From: Streptomyces sp. CB02959
GTDB taxonomy: Bacteria; Actinomycetota; Actinomycetes; Streptomycetales; Streptomycetaceae
DNA length: 64,000 nucleotides
Assembly: GCF_002803155.1 (NCBI RefSeq)
Contig: NZ_NNBP01000017.1
Span: 62,001-126,000, forward strand
Direction: 5' to 3'
Part shown: positions 44,921 through 53,943 of the stretch, in pieces
How positions within the stretch are numbered: position 1 is the stretch's first letter
Layout: each line of letters starts with the position of its first letter
The notes under the pieces: model-generated
The model's database searches: none
Seen by the model: only the letters and a program-made list of their open reading frames with translations
What the model was told of the DNA's origin: nothing
Position numbers and translations under genes: made by a program

Positions 44921-46258
44921 TCAGACGTTCCTGAAGCGGTTGATGGCATCGATGTGCTTGGCGCGCATCTCCTCGTCGCGCACGCCCATGCCCTCCTCGG
45001 GGGCGAGGGCCAGCACGCCTACCTTCCCCTGGTGGAGGTTGCGGTGCACGTCGTACGCCGCCTGGCCGGTCTCCTCCAGGGTGTACGTCTTCGACAGCGT
45101 CGGGTGGATCTTGCCCTTGGCGATCAGCCGGTTGGCCTCCCACGCCTCCCGGTAGTTGGCGAAGTGCGAGCCGACGATCCGCTTCAGCGACATCCACAGG
45201 TAGCGGTTGTCGTACTCGTGCTGGTAACCGGAGGTCGAGGCGCAGGTCACGATCGTGCCGCCCTTGCGGGTGACGTACACGGAGGCGCCGAACGTCTCGC
45301 GGCCCGGGTGCTCGAAGACGATGTCGACGTCCTCGCCGCCGGTCAGCTCGCGGATCCGCTTCCCGAAGCGCTTCCACTCCCGGGGGTCCTGGTTGTGCTC
45401 GTCCTTCCAGAACTTGTAGCCCTCGGCGTTGCGGTCGATGATCGCCTCGGCGCCCATCTTCCGGCAGATCTCCGCCTTCTGGTCGCTGGAGACCACGCAG
45501 ATCGGGTTGGCGCCGCCGGCCAGCGCGAACTGCGTCGCGTACGAGCCGAGACCGCCGCTCGCGCCCCAGATCAGGACGTTGTCGCCCTGCTTCATCGCCG
45601 CGCCGTTCTGCGAGACCAGCTGCCGGTACGCGGTCGAGTTGACCAGGCCGGGCGCCGCCGCCTCCTCCCAGCTCAGGTGCCGGGGCTTGGGCATCAGCTG
45701 GTTGGACTTGACCAGCGCGATCTCCGCCAGGCCGCCGAAGTTGGTCTCGAAGCCCCAGATCCGCTGCTCCGGGTCGAGCATGGTGTCGTTGTGGCCGTCG
45801 GAGGACTCCAGCTCGACGGAGAGGCAGTGCGCGACGACCTCGTCACCGGGGTGCCAGGCGTTGACGCCGGGGCCGGTGCGCAGGACCACGCCGGCCAGGT
45901 CGGAGCCGATGACGTGGTACGGCAGGTCGTGCCGCTTGGTGAGCGGGGAGAGCTTTCCGTAGCGCTCCAGGAACCCGAACGTCGACATCGGCTCGAAGAT
46001 CGAGGTCCAGACCGAGTTGTAGTTCACCGAGGAGGCCATGACGGCCACCAGCGCCTCGCCCGGCCCGAGTTCGGGCACCGGCACGTCCTCGACGTGCAGC
46101 GATTTGCGGGGGTCCTTCTCTCGGGTGGACAGGCCGGCGAACATCTCGGCCTCGTCCTTGTGCACGGTGACCGCGCGGTACGACTCGGGGAGGGGAAGGG
46201 CGGCGAAGTCTTCGCGCGTACTGTCCGGCGCGAGGATCGCATCGAGTATCTGGTTCAC
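44921..46258 (-). CDS. ccr: Crotonyl-CoA carboxylase/reductase
   Basis: 445 residues of the medium-chain dehydrogenase family. The NADPH fold is W-G-A-S-G-G-L-G-S-Y-A (~215); V-N-Y-N-S-V-W-T (~75), H-P-G-R-E-T-F-G (~315) and C-A-S-T-S-G-Y (~335) are CCR-specific. It reductively carboxylates crotonyl-CoA to (2S)-ethylmalonyl-CoA, which also serves as polyketide extender unit. GTG start six bases after GGAGG; longer upstream reading has no site. First gene of the operon ccr-ecm-mcl-maoC-acd. Confidence 0.95.
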   Translation of the reverse strand: MNQILDAILAPDSTREDFAALPLPESYRAVTVHKDEAEMFAGLSTREKDPRKSLHVEDVPVPELGPGEALVAVMASSVNYNSVWTSIFEPMSTFGFLERYGKLSPLTKRHDLPYHVIGSDLAGVVLRTGPGVNAWHPGDEVVAHCLSVELESSDGHNDTMLDPEQRIWGFETNFGGLAEIALVKSNQLMPKPRHLSWEEAAAPGLVNSTAYRQLVSQNGAAMKQGDNVLIWGASGGLGSYATQFALAGGANPICVVSSDQKAEICRKMGAEAIIDRNAEGYKFWKDEHNQDPREWKRFGKRIRELTGGEDVDIVFEHPGRETFGASVYVTRKGGTIVTCASTSGYQHEYDNRYLWMSLKRIVGSHFANYREAWEANRLIAKGKIHPTLSKTYTLEETGQAAYDVHRNLHQGKVGVLALAPEEGMGVRDEEMRAKHIDAINRFRNV

Positions 46259-46654
46259 GGTATGCCTCCGGCGAAGCACGTGGGAAACGGCTTGAGGGAA
46301 CGTCGGGGGTGGAGCGGCGGTGGTGCCGTCGGTTCGGCCGGTGGTGCCTGGCATTGCGCGGGTGGGCGCTAGGGGTGCCTGTGACGCAGGCGTCCGGGCG
46401 CGCAAAGTGTTTGCGGGGACAGTCGGCACACCAGGGTTGGGTAGGTGCGCCGGCCGCCCGGACACTCACAACGTATGACACCCGGTGCCAGCCGACAAGA
46501 CACTGAGTGCCAAGAATTTCTCTCAGATGTCATTCAGGCGGCACGCATGAGCAATGAATGGGCCGATCGGGGGAGGGTTCGTTGCGGTAAGTGCCGGTCT
46601 GCGCGCGGACGGCCAACGGAGAACCATTACGCCATTCGGGTGAGGCGTGGGGTG
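46259..46654 (-). promoter_or_regulatory. ccr operon promoter region
   Basis: No gene in these 396 bases. On the minus strand TTGTCG (46498-46493), a 17-base spacer and TACGTT (46475-46470) form a plausible promoter, giving a ~200-base leader before the ccr GTG. Immediately upstream of the -35 lies a 13-base imperfect palindrome, GACACTGAGTGCC (46499-46511), a possible regulator site. Confidence 0.4.
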
Positions 46655-49147
46655 TCAGACCGGCTTCCGGCGACTCCGGCGGAGCCGCCGGGTCCGGAAA
46701 GCCGGCCACCACTGGGCGGCGGAGTGCAGAGCCAGCAGAGCCACCGAGCCGGCGGCGGCGACCGGCGTGCCCACCCAGGCACCCACCGGGAGCAGCGCGG
46801 CGCCCGCCACCGCAGAGCACCGGTGCGCCGCGACCGCGGCCAGCTCGCCGGCGCGCCCGCCCCGGTCGCGCAACCACACCCGCCGGGCCGCCCACGCGGT
46901 GGCCGCGGCCAGCCCGCACTGCGCGAGCCACAGCCCCACCGCGCCCGGACCACCGCACACCAGGGCCCGGGCCAGGCAGCCGGCGGCCCACGCGGCGGCG
47001 CACAGGGGGAGCGCGAAGAGGCGGAGGAGGACCGGGCGCACGTGGCGGGCCGAGTGCCGGACCGGGGGAGCGGGCGCCGCAGGCGGCACCGGCGGCTCGG
47101 CGGCGGCGAGCTCGGCCCGCAGCCGCGCCGCGGCCGCCAGGTCCCCCGCCTGTTCCAGCCGGGACACCTCCCGGGTCAGCAGCCGCACCTGGAGCAGCAC
47201 GAGACGGTGCTCGTCTGCCAGGTCGAGGGCCTCCTTCAGCAGCGGCGCGGCGTCCTCCGGCCGGTCGTTCCCGATCAGCTCCCCGGCCTGCGTGTCCAGC
47301 GCCTCGACCGTCGCGCGGACGTCACCGGACTCCCGTGTCGCGTCCAGACCTCCCTCGATCAACCACAGCCGCTCGTGCGGGTCGTCGGCCCGGCGGGCCG
47401 ACTTCAGCCAGACGTACGCCTGGACGCTGCGGTCCCCGGTGTCGACGGCGGTCCGCGCCGCCTGCGCGTACGACACGGCCGCCGCGTCGGAGTGGCCCAG
47501 CCGCTCCAGGGCCTCGCCCAGGGCGCTCAGCGACGCGGCCGCCTGCCGTCCCTCGTGCCGCGACCACCGTGCCCGAGCCTGTTCCAGATGGTGCACCGCA
47601 CCGGCGAAGTCCTTCAGGTCCGCCGCCTGTTCCCCCAGATCGTCGTGGAACGCGGCCGGTTGCACACCCGCCCGCACCCAGGCCAGACGGCCCGCCTCCG
47701 CACACGCCTCGGCCTCCGCCGGCCACCCCGCCGCGCGGTACTGCCGCCGCATCGCGCGCAGCAGCTCCGCCTCCTGCTCGTGGTCGCCGCGCCGCTGTGC
47801 GGCCAGCACCCCGGACCGCAGCACGGCCAACGCGTCCACCGCCAGTCCGCAGCGTGCCAGATAGGCACCCAGCGGGCGGACGAGCGGCTCCACCCGCCCG
47901 TCCAGCCCCCGCTTCGCCGCCTCCGCGACGGCCGCCGTCAGCGTCTCCCGCTCCCGGGCGAACCATGCGTCCTCGGCCTCGGCGGCGCGCTCCCCGTAGT
48001 GGGCCAGCAGTCGGTCCACGGCGGCCGTGCGCGCGGACTCCGGTTCCCCGTCGGCCAGTTCGCGTGCATACAGGGCCAGCAGGTCGTGGAAGCGGACGCG
48101 GCCTTCCGGACCGGCCGGGCGCAGCAGATGGGCCTGGACGAGGCGGCGCAGGGCGCGGTCGGCGTCCGCCTCCGGGACGCCGGCCAGGGCGGCGGCCGAA
48201 CCGGTGTCGATCCAGGCACCGGGGTGCAGCCCCAAGTGGCGCAGTAGCCGGGCGTCCTCGGCGCGCAGTGCCTGGTACGAGGCGGTGAACGCCCGCCGTA
48301 CGAGGCCGAGTTCGGCCAGCCGACGGCCCGGCGGACGTAACGACGCCAGCACCCGGCCGGCGCCGTCGGAGGCGTCCCGCAACCGGCCCGCCGCCACATC
48401 CAGGGCGAGCGGCAGATGGCCGCACAGCTCGGCGATCTCGGCGAGCTCGGCCCGCGGAACCGGGGCGGCGGACGCGGCTGCCAGCAGCTCCAAGGAGTGC
48501 TCCGGCGCGAGGGAGTCCAGCGGCAGGACCGTGACGGCCGCCGAGGCGGGCGCGGTGCGGAGCGTGACCAGCAGGCGGTGACGGCCGTCGGACGGCACCA
48601 GCGGGGAGAGGTCGTCCCCGGCCACGGCGTCGTCGAGGAGGACCAGTACCGGACCGGCCGCGTTGCGCATCGTCCTGCGGAACTGGGCCTGAAGGCCACT
48701 CAGGTGTGGCGCGAACTGATCGTTGGGGATGCCGAATTGGAAGAGATAGCCGCGCAACAGCTGCTCGGTGCTCAGCGGATCCCGTCCGCTGTGGGCGCCG
48801 GCGTCCTCGGCGATCACCCCGCCGGGGAACAGTGCCTTCGCCTCATGGGCGGCGAACGCCATCAGGGCGGACTTGCCGATCCCGCCCTCACCCGTGAGCG
48901 CGAGGACCCGCGCGGGCTCTTCGGGCCGTCCGGGCGCCAGCCGCGCCAGGAGGTCGGCCACCGCGTCGCGGCGTCCGTAGAAGTGGCCGGGGCGGGGCGG
49001 CAGGGAGACGGGGGCGGTGAAGGCGGCGGAACCGCCGCCGGAGGGGCCGAAGATGATCTGGCCGGCCTGGTAGACGTTGTGCGCCTTCCCGCCGACGAAG
49101 TCGTTGTGCGTGCCCGGAGTCGGCCCCGCCCCACTCGCGTCCTCCAC
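46655..49147 (-). CDS. STAND (NB-ARC-like) ATPase with C-terminal membrane segments
   Basis: 830 residues. A short N-terminal segment H-N-D-F-V-G-G-K-A-H-N-V-Y-Q-A-G-Q-I (14-31) is followed by F-Y-G-R-R (~56), Walker A G-E-G-G-I-G-K-S (86-93), Walker B V-L-V-L-L-D-D (~167) and the G-H-L-P-L-A-L motif (~243). Residues ~370-700 are Ala-rich helical pairs of TPR type. After a Pro-rich linker, residues ~728-815 hold about four hydrophobic helices. Such switch ATPases sense a signal through repeats and use an effector; here no enzymatic effector is seen and the membrane part may be the output. The stop lies ~400 bases upstream of ccr. Partner and trigger are unknown. Confidence 0.85.
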   Translation of the reverse strand: MEDASGAGPTPGTHNDFVGGKAHNVYQAGQIIFGPSGGGSAAFTAPVSLPPRPGHFYGRRDAVADLLARLAPGRPEEPARVLALTGEGGIGKSALMAFAAHEAKALFPGGVIAEDAGAHSGRDPLSTEQLLRGYLFQFGIPNDQFAPHLSGLQAQFRRTMRNAAGPVLVLLDDAVAGDDLSPLVPSDGRHRLLVTLRTAPASAAVTVLPLDSLAPEHSLELLAAASAAPVPRAELAEIAELCGHLPLALDVAAGRLRDASDGAGRVLASLRPPGRRLAELGLVRRAFTASYQALRAEDARLLRHLGLHPGAWIDTGSAAALAGVPEADADRALRRLVQAHLLRPAGPEGRVRFHDLLALYARELADGEPESARTAAVDRLLAHYGERAAEAEDAWFARERETLTAAVAEAAKRGLDGRVEPLVRPLGAYLARCGLAVDALAVLRSGVLAAQRRGDHEQEAELLRAMRRQYRAAGWPAEAEACAEAGRLAWVRAGVQPAAFHDDLGEQAADLKDFAGAVHHLEQARARWSRHEGRQAAASLSALGEALERLGHSDAAAVSYAQAARTAVDTGDRSVQAYVWLKSARRADDPHERLWLIEGGLDATRESGDVRATVEALDTQAGELIGNDRPEDAAPLLKEALDLADEHRLVLLQVRLLTREVSRLEQAGDLAAAARLRAELAAAEPPVPPAAPAPPVRHSARHVRPVLLRLFALPLCAAAWAAGCLARALVCGGPGAVGLWLAQCGLAAATAWAARRVWLRDRGGRAGELAAVAAHRCSAVAGAALLPVGAWVGTPVAAAGSVALLALHSAAQWWPAFRTRRLRRSRRKPV

Positions 49148-49227
49148 GTCCCCGTGGATAGCACGAGCGGAGCGGGCCCGTCAGGCGCTCGGCGGATCTT
49201 GGCCCGGCCGGTGGTCGCGGGCCGCGG

Positions 49228-50031
49228 TCAGCGCTGTTCCTTGAGTGCCTTGCGGATGGTGCGCATGACCTCGTCGAGCGGGGCGTCCGTGCGGGCCACC
49301 GCGACCAGCACCTCGCCCTCCCGGGAGACCGTCGCCTGGGGCGTCTCCGCGGACGTCGTCCGGCCGGCGCCGATGCCCGCGCCGAAGGTCTCCCGGACGA
49401 TCTCGAAGGCGTGGTCGAGCTGGGTCTCGACGTCGCCCTCCGCGCCGGCCCGCAGCCAGCGGCGCAGCACGTGGTTGTGCGCGGTGACCACGGCGGACGC
49501 GGCGACCTCGGCGAGCAGTGGATCGTCGTCGCCCTCGCGGTGCGCGCCCTCGTCGAAGTGGCCCAGGAGATAGCGGGTGAACAATCGCTCGTAGCGGGCC
49601 ACCGAGGCGATCTCGGCCTCCCGGAGGGTGGGTACCTCGCGGGTGAGGCGGTAGCGGGCCACGGACACCGCCGGGGCGGACGCGTACATCCGCATGACTT
49701 CCTTGATGCCGCGGCAGACCGTGTCGAGCGGGTTCTCGTGCGGCGGGGCGGCGTCCAGGACGGCCTCGGCGCGCACCAGGGTGTCGTCGTGGTCGGGGAA
49801 GATCGCCTCTTCCTTGGAGCGGAAGTGGCGGAAGAAGGTGCGCCGGGCGACGCCCGCGGCGGCCGCGATCTCGTCGACCGTGGTCGCCTCGTAGCCCTTC
49901 GTCGCGAACAGCTCCATGGCGGCGGCCGAGAGTTCGCGGCGCATTTTGAGGCGTTGCGCGGCCGCCCGGCGGGTGCCGGGAGTGAGGGTGTCGGAGGCGT
50001 CGGACGACTGCGGGCGAGCGGGCTGGGACAT
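49228..50031 (-). CDS. TetR-family regulator next to the C4 acyl-CoA genes
   Basis: 267 residues. HTH: M-E-L-F-A-T-K-G-Y-E-A-T-T-V-D-E-I-A, then V-A-R-R-T-F-F-R-H-F (~40-72). The ligand domain has a C-terminal extension (~215-267) with an A-P-L-D-E-V-M segment. Its place between ccr and the hydroxybutyryl-CoA dehydrogenase gene suggests that it senses a short-chain acyl-CoA and controls both; this is inference. The ATG at 50031 lacks a Shine-Dalgarno site; an ATG at 50049 is the alternative, preceded closely by AGGA. Confidence 0.88.
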   Translation of the reverse strand: MSQPARPQSSDASDTLTPGTRRAAAQRLKMRRELSAAAMELFATKGYEATTVDEIAAAAGVARRTFFRHFRSKEEAIFPDHDDTLVRAEAVLDAAPPHENPLDTVCRGIKEVMRMYASAPAVSVARYRLTREVPTLREAEIASVARYERLFTRYLLGHFDEGAHREGDDDPLLAEVAASAVVTAHNHVLRRWLRAGAEGDVETQLDHAFEIVRETFGAGIGAGRTTSAETPQATVSREGEVLVAVARTDAPLDEVMRTIRKALKEQR

Positions 50032-50176
50032 GTGGGGAAGGTACTGCATATTCCTGCGGCCTGCGGCACGCGGTCCGCCCCCGGCCCCCGTGACCTGGGG
50101 CGGACCGCCGGATCGACCGTTCGACGGCTCCAGCAGTCCGCCCCACCCGCCCCCGGCCCCGGGGCGCCGCCGCGGG

Positions 50177-52015
50177 TCAGCGCCGGGTGTACTCACGGAA
50201 GCCGCGGCCGGTCTTCCGACCGAGGCAGCCCGCCGCGACGAGGTGCTCCAGCAGCGGCGCCGGGGCCAGCCCCGGGTCGCGGAAGGCGGCGTGCAGCACC
50301 TTCTCGATGGCGAGGGAGACGTCCAGGCCGACCACGTCCAGGAGCTCGAACGGCCCCATCGGGTAGCCGCCGCCCAGCTTCATCGCGGCGTCGATGTCGT
50401 CCAGGGAGGCGTAGTGCTCCTGAACCATCTTGACCGCGTTGTTCAGGTACGGGAACAGCAGCGCGTTGACGATGAAACCGGCCCGGTCGCCGCAGTCCAC
50501 CGGGTGCTTGCGGACCTTGGTGCAGACCGCGCGCACCGTGGCGTGCACCTCGTCGTCGGTGAGGACGGTGCGGACCACCTCGACCAGCTTCATGGCCGGC
50601 GCCGGGTTGAAGAAGTGCATCCCGATGACGTCCTGCGGGCGCGAGGTGGCGCGGGCGCATGCGACGACCGGCAGGGAGGAGGTGGTGGTGGCCAGCACGG
50701 CACCCGGCTTGCAGACCTTGTCCAGCGTCCGGAACAGCTGCTGCTTGACGGCCAGGTCCTCGGCCACCGCCTCCACGGCCAGGTCGACGTCGGCGAACGC
50801 GTCCAGCGACCCGGCCGGGGTGATCGCCGCCAGCGCCGCGTCGCGCGCCTCGGCGGTCAGCCGCCCCTTGTCCACGGAGCGGCCCAGCGACTTCGTGATC
50901 CGCTCCTTGGCCCGCTCCGCCTTCTCCAGGCTGCGGGCGGCCAGCACCACGGTGTAGCCGGCCTTGGCGAACACCTCCGCGATGCCGCTGGCCATCGTCC
51001 CGGAACCGGCCACCCCCACGCTGCGGACCGGGCGGCCGACCGCCTGCCCGTCGCCGTCCCCGGTCGCCGGGGTCCGGCCGTCGGGCACGACGGTCGCGGA
51101 GCCCGGAGCCTCGTAGGTGTAGAAGCCGCGGCCCGCCTTGCGGCCGGTCAGTCCGGCGTCCGCGAGCTGGCCGAGGATCGGGGCGGGCGCGTGCAGCCGG
51201 TCGCGGGACTCGGCGTACATGGCCTCCAGGACCGTCCGGGCGGTGTCCACGCCGATCAGGTCGAGCAGCGCCAGCGGCCCCATCGGCAGTCCGCAGCCGA
51301 GCCGCATCGCGGCGTCGATGTCCTCCCGGGTCGCGTACTTCGACTCGTACATCGCGGCGGCCTGGTTGAGGTAGCCGAAGAGCAGGCCGTCGGCAACGAA
51401 TCCGGGGCGGTCGCCCACCGCGATCGGGTCCTTGCCCAGTTCGCGGGCGAGCTCGGTGACGGCGGCGACCGCGGCCGGCGCGGTCAGCACCGAGGAGACC
51501 ACCTCGACCAGCTTCATGGCCGGCGCAGGGTTGAAGAAGTGGACGCCGAGCACCCGCTCGGGGCGCCGCGAGTCGGCCGCGAGCCGGGTCACCGACAGCG
51601 CGTTGGTGCCGGTGGCGAGGACGGTGTCCGGGCGGACGATGCCGTCCAGCGTGGTGAAGACCTCCCGCTTGAGGTCGTAGTCCTCCGGCACCACCTCGAT
51701 GACCAGGTCGGCGTCCCGGGCGGCCTGGAGATCGTCGAACGTGCGGAACCGGGACAGCGCGTCCTGCCGCTCCTGTTCGGTGATCCGCGTGCGCTGCACG
51801 GCGCGGGCGGTGGAGGCTTCGAGGGCGGCGCGGGCCCGCCGCGCCGCCGCCTCGTCGGTGTCGATGCCGATGACCTCGCGGCCGGCCCGGGTCAGCACCT
51901 CGGCGATACCGGTGCCCATGGTGCCCAGGCCGACGACGGCGATGGTGGAGAGGGCCCCGGAGGCGGGTGCGGGGGAGGAGGGAGTGGAGAGATCAGGGGT
52001 GGACTGACGGCCCAT
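50177..52015 (-). CDS. hbd: Tandem-fused 3-hydroxybutyryl-CoA dehydrogenase
   Basis: 612 residues made of two complete 3-hydroxyacyl-CoA dehydrogenases. Copy 1 (~20-310) starts with V-V-G-L-G-T-M-G-T-G-I-A-E-V; copy 2 (~335-612) with V-A-G-S-G-T-M-A-S-G-I-A-E-V. Both hold H-F-F-N-P-A-P-A-M-K-L-V-E-V-V with the catalytic His, and both end in G-R-K-x-G-R-G-F. Both NAD sites and both active sites look intact. The enzyme interconverts 3-hydroxybutyryl-CoA and acetoacetyl-CoA, feeding crotonyl-CoA to ccr. ATG seven bases after AGGAG. Confidence 0.93.
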   Translation of the reverse strand: MGRQSTPDLSTPSSPAPASGALSTIAVVGLGTMGTGIAEVLTRAGREVIGIDTDEAAARRARAALEASTARAVQRTRITEQERQDALSRFRTFDDLQAARDADLVIEVVPEDYDLKREVFTTLDGIVRPDTVLATGTNALSVTRLAADSRRPERVLGVHFFNPAPAMKLVEVVSSVLTAPAAVAAVTELARELGKDPIAVGDRPGFVADGLLFGYLNQAAAMYESKYATREDIDAAMRLGCGLPMGPLALLDLIGVDTARTVLEAMYAESRDRLHAPAPILGQLADAGLTGRKAGRGFYTYEAPGSATVVPDGRTPATGDGDGQAVGRPVRSVGVAGSGTMASGIAEVFAKAGYTVVLAARSLEKAERAKERITKSLGRSVDKGRLTAEARDAALAAITPAGSLDAFADVDLAVEAVAEDLAVKQQLFRTLDKVCKPGAVLATTTSSLPVVACARATSRPQDVIGMHFFNPAPAMKLVEVVRTVLTDDEVHATVRAVCTKVRKHPVDCGDRAGFIVNALLFPYLNNAVKMVQEHYASLDDIDAAMKLGGGYPMGPFELLDVVGLDVSLAIEKVLHAAFRDPGLAPAPLLEHLVAAGCLGRKTGRGFREYTRR

Positions 52016-52458
52016 CGCGAGACTCCTGAAGGTGTTCCCCTGGAGCAGGGGAGGACGTGACGACTGAGGGGTTGAGCGCACGGGCGGGGCTGCGGCAGCG
52101 TGCGGCCGACCGGCGGCAGAAGAGCCGCGGGAAGCCACGGCACTGCGAGCAGCGCCTGTGGTGGAGGGGCGCGGCGGGCCCTGTCCCGGGGCCGTACCGC
52201 TTCCCCTCGTGAGGGGCGTGCTGTGAGGGTGTGCGTGGCGCGGGGCTGCTGTGCCCGCGTACGCGTGGTGCTGTGTGGTGTGCCGAACCGACGTCACACT
52301 CCGGCGGCTGCGTCACCAGGCCGCCCGAGCAGGGGTACTGCTCGTTCCAGCAGGTTAACCGGTGGGTAACCGAAGCGCCAGGGGTAATGCGGGTCATTAG
52401 GTTGTGGTGCCGGCCACGCCCTGCGAACCAGAGCGGCCGGCAGGGAGGGGAGCGACAA
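52016..52458. promoter_or_regulatory. Divergent promoter region with two palindromes
   Basis: 443 bases without a gene between hbd (minus) and the HEAT-repeat gene (plus). It holds CGAGCAGGGGTACTGCTCG (52326-52344, perfect 7-5-7) and GGTTAACCGGTGGGTAACC (52353-52371, one mismatch), 27 bases apart centre to centre. Both look like dimer binding sites; the TetR protein encoded next door is a candidate ligand for one of them. Confidence 0.5.
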
Positions 52459-53139
52459 ATGGAAGACGAATTCCACGAGTTGACGGACCGGGTGCGGGCC
52501 GAACTCCGTTCCCCGGAGGATCTGGTCGCCTACGAGCGGCTGCTCGGACTGGCCCGCAAGAACACCCCGGCCGGCCGCGAGGAACTGGCCCGGATGCTGA
52601 TCGCCGTGGAACGCCCCCTGTGGGCCCGGGAGATCGCCGCCTTCATCCTCGGCTGCGCCGGCGACAAACGCGCCTTCGAGACCCTGGTCCTGCTGCTGAA
52701 CTACCGCGAACCGGTCCGCTGCGCCACGGCCGCGCACGCCCTCGGCAGGCTGGGCGACCCGCGCACCGCCCGCGCCGCGGCCGCCCTCGCCACCAACCCG
52801 CTGCGCACCGCCTACGCCCTGCACCCCGTCCGGCTGCTCGCCGAACTCCGCGCCCCGCAGTCCGTCCCCGCCCTGGTCGCGACCCTGGAACGGCTGCTGA
52901 CCCCGCACAACCCCTACTGGCGGGTGGCGCTGGCCTGTGTGGAGGGGCTGGGCGCACTCGGCGACAAGCGGGCGGTGCCGGCACTGCGGGCGGCGGCCGG
53001 CCACCCCCGGCTCGCCGCGGCCGCCGCCGCGTCGCTGGCCCGGCTGGGTGTCCACGAGGACCCGCCCGGGGTGGGCACCGCGGGTCCGTCCGCCGGAGGC
53101 GCGCAGGGGCAGGGGAACGGTGCCGGCCCGCCGCCCTGA
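52459..53139 (+). CDS. HEAT-repeat protein
   Basis: 226 residues. Residues ~50-205 form four to five HEAT-like helix pairs, each with an A-x-x-x-L-G-x-L-G-D-x-R-A pattern (A-H-A-L-G-R-L-G-D-P-R-T-A; V-E-G-L-G-A-L-G-D-K-R-A-V-P-A-L). The last ~25 residues are a Gly/Pro-rich tail. These are protein-binding scaffolds; the partner is unknown. ATG 52459 follows GGGAGGGGAG. It is soluble, with no signal peptide. Confidence 0.85.
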   Translation: MEDEFHELTDRVRAELRSPEDLVAYERLLGLARKNTPAGREELARMLIAVERPLWAREIAAFILGCAGDKRAFETLVLLLNYREPVRCATAAHALGRLGDPRTARAAAALATNPLRTAYALHPVRLLAELRAPQSVPALVATLERLLTPHNPYWRVALACVEGLGALGDKRAVPALRAAAGHPRLAAAAAASLARLGVHEDPPGVGTAGPSAGGAQGQGNGAGPPP

Positions 53140-53155
53140 CGTGCCGGTCGCCGGC

Positions 53156-53803
53156 CTACGGGAGCGTCCGCCGGTAGCGCAGCTCCGGGACGCGCCACCC
53201 GCCCACGTCGTACGCCTCCTGTGCTCCGTCCGGTGCGAAACCGGCCCGTTCGTAGAACCGCCGGGCACGGGCGTTGCCGTGGACCACCCACAGGTACAGC
53301 GCGCCGTATCCACGGGCCCGCGCCCGGGCCGTGCCGGTGTCGAGCAGGGCCCGGCCGATGCCCGTCCCCAGGAGGGCGGGCTCCACGTAGAGGGCCATCA
53401 GTTCGGCCGCCGGCCGCCGGTCGGCCGTCGACTCGCGCTCCTCCGCAGGGAGTTCGGCGTCCCCGGTGGGAACGGCCTCCCGTGTGAGGTCGGCGTCCCG
53501 GGCGGGGCCGGCGGCCAACCAGCCGATGACCTCGCCGGCCCGCTCCGCCACCAGCTCCCACGCCTCGGGCCGGCGGCGCGCGAACCACTCCCGTCGCTTC
53601 CGGGCGTCCTCCGCCACACTCATCGCGTCCAGATACGCCTGCGGCATCAGCCCCCGGTACGCCGCCTGCCAGCCGCGCACCCGCACCGCCGAGACCGCGT
53701 CGACATCGGCCTCCGCCATCTCGCGTATCCGCACTCCGCGCGGCGGCTGCCCCGCCGTCCCCTCGCAAGCCCCGCCCGCGCCCCGTACGTCGGCCCGTGC
53801 CAT
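53156..53803 (-). CDS. GNAT-family N-acetyltransferase
   Basis: 215 residues. The acetyl-CoA pyrophosphate loop is L-L-G-T-G-I-G-R-A-L-L (~143; Q/R-x-x-G-x-G/A pattern), preceded by L-Y-V-E-P and followed by N-A-R-A-R-R-F-Y-E-R-A-G-F (~177). The N-terminal ~25 residues are not conserved, and the start may be internal (V-R-I-R-E-M). Substrate unknown. It converges on the HEAT gene with a 16-base gap and is divergent from the SDR gene. Confidence 0.85.
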   Translation of the reverse strand: MARADVRGAGGACEGTAGQPPRGVRIREMAEADVDAVSAVRVRGWQAAYRGLMPQAYLDAMSVAEDARKRREWFARRRPEAWELVAERAGEVIGWLAAGPARDADLTREAVPTGDAELPAEERESTADRRPAAELMALYVEPALLGTGIGRALLDTGTARARARGYGALYLWVVHGNARARRFYERAGFAPDGAQEAYDVGGWRVPELRYRRTLP

Positions 53804-53904
53804 GTCCGCCTCCCCGGTCCGGTCCCTGCCGCAGAGCGTCGGATCCGCGGTGGACGCAGGTCAATCGGATTTCGGGCCGGACGGCCGTCCCCCGCATACC
53901 GCGT

Positions 53905-53937
53905 TTGACCTTGTCCCTGGGGGCAGGGTCCGAGACT
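53905..53937 (+). promoter_or_regulatory. MerR-type promoter of the SDR gene, leaderless
   Basis: TTGACC (-35, 53905-53910) and GAGACT (-10, 53932-53937) are separated by about 21 bases, longer than normal. The spacer holds an imperfect 11-2-11 inverted repeat at 53907-53930 (9 of 11 pairs). This is the usual layout of promoters activated by MerR proteins. The -10 ends six bases before the ATG, so the transcript should begin at or next to the start codon. Confidence 0.65.
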
Positions 53938-53943
53938 CCCGAC

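Noticed and set aside
38468..52015. Secondary-metabolite gene cluster
   Set aside because: The acyl-CoA genes are precursor supply; no PKS, NRPS, terpene or RiPP core gene is present in the window.
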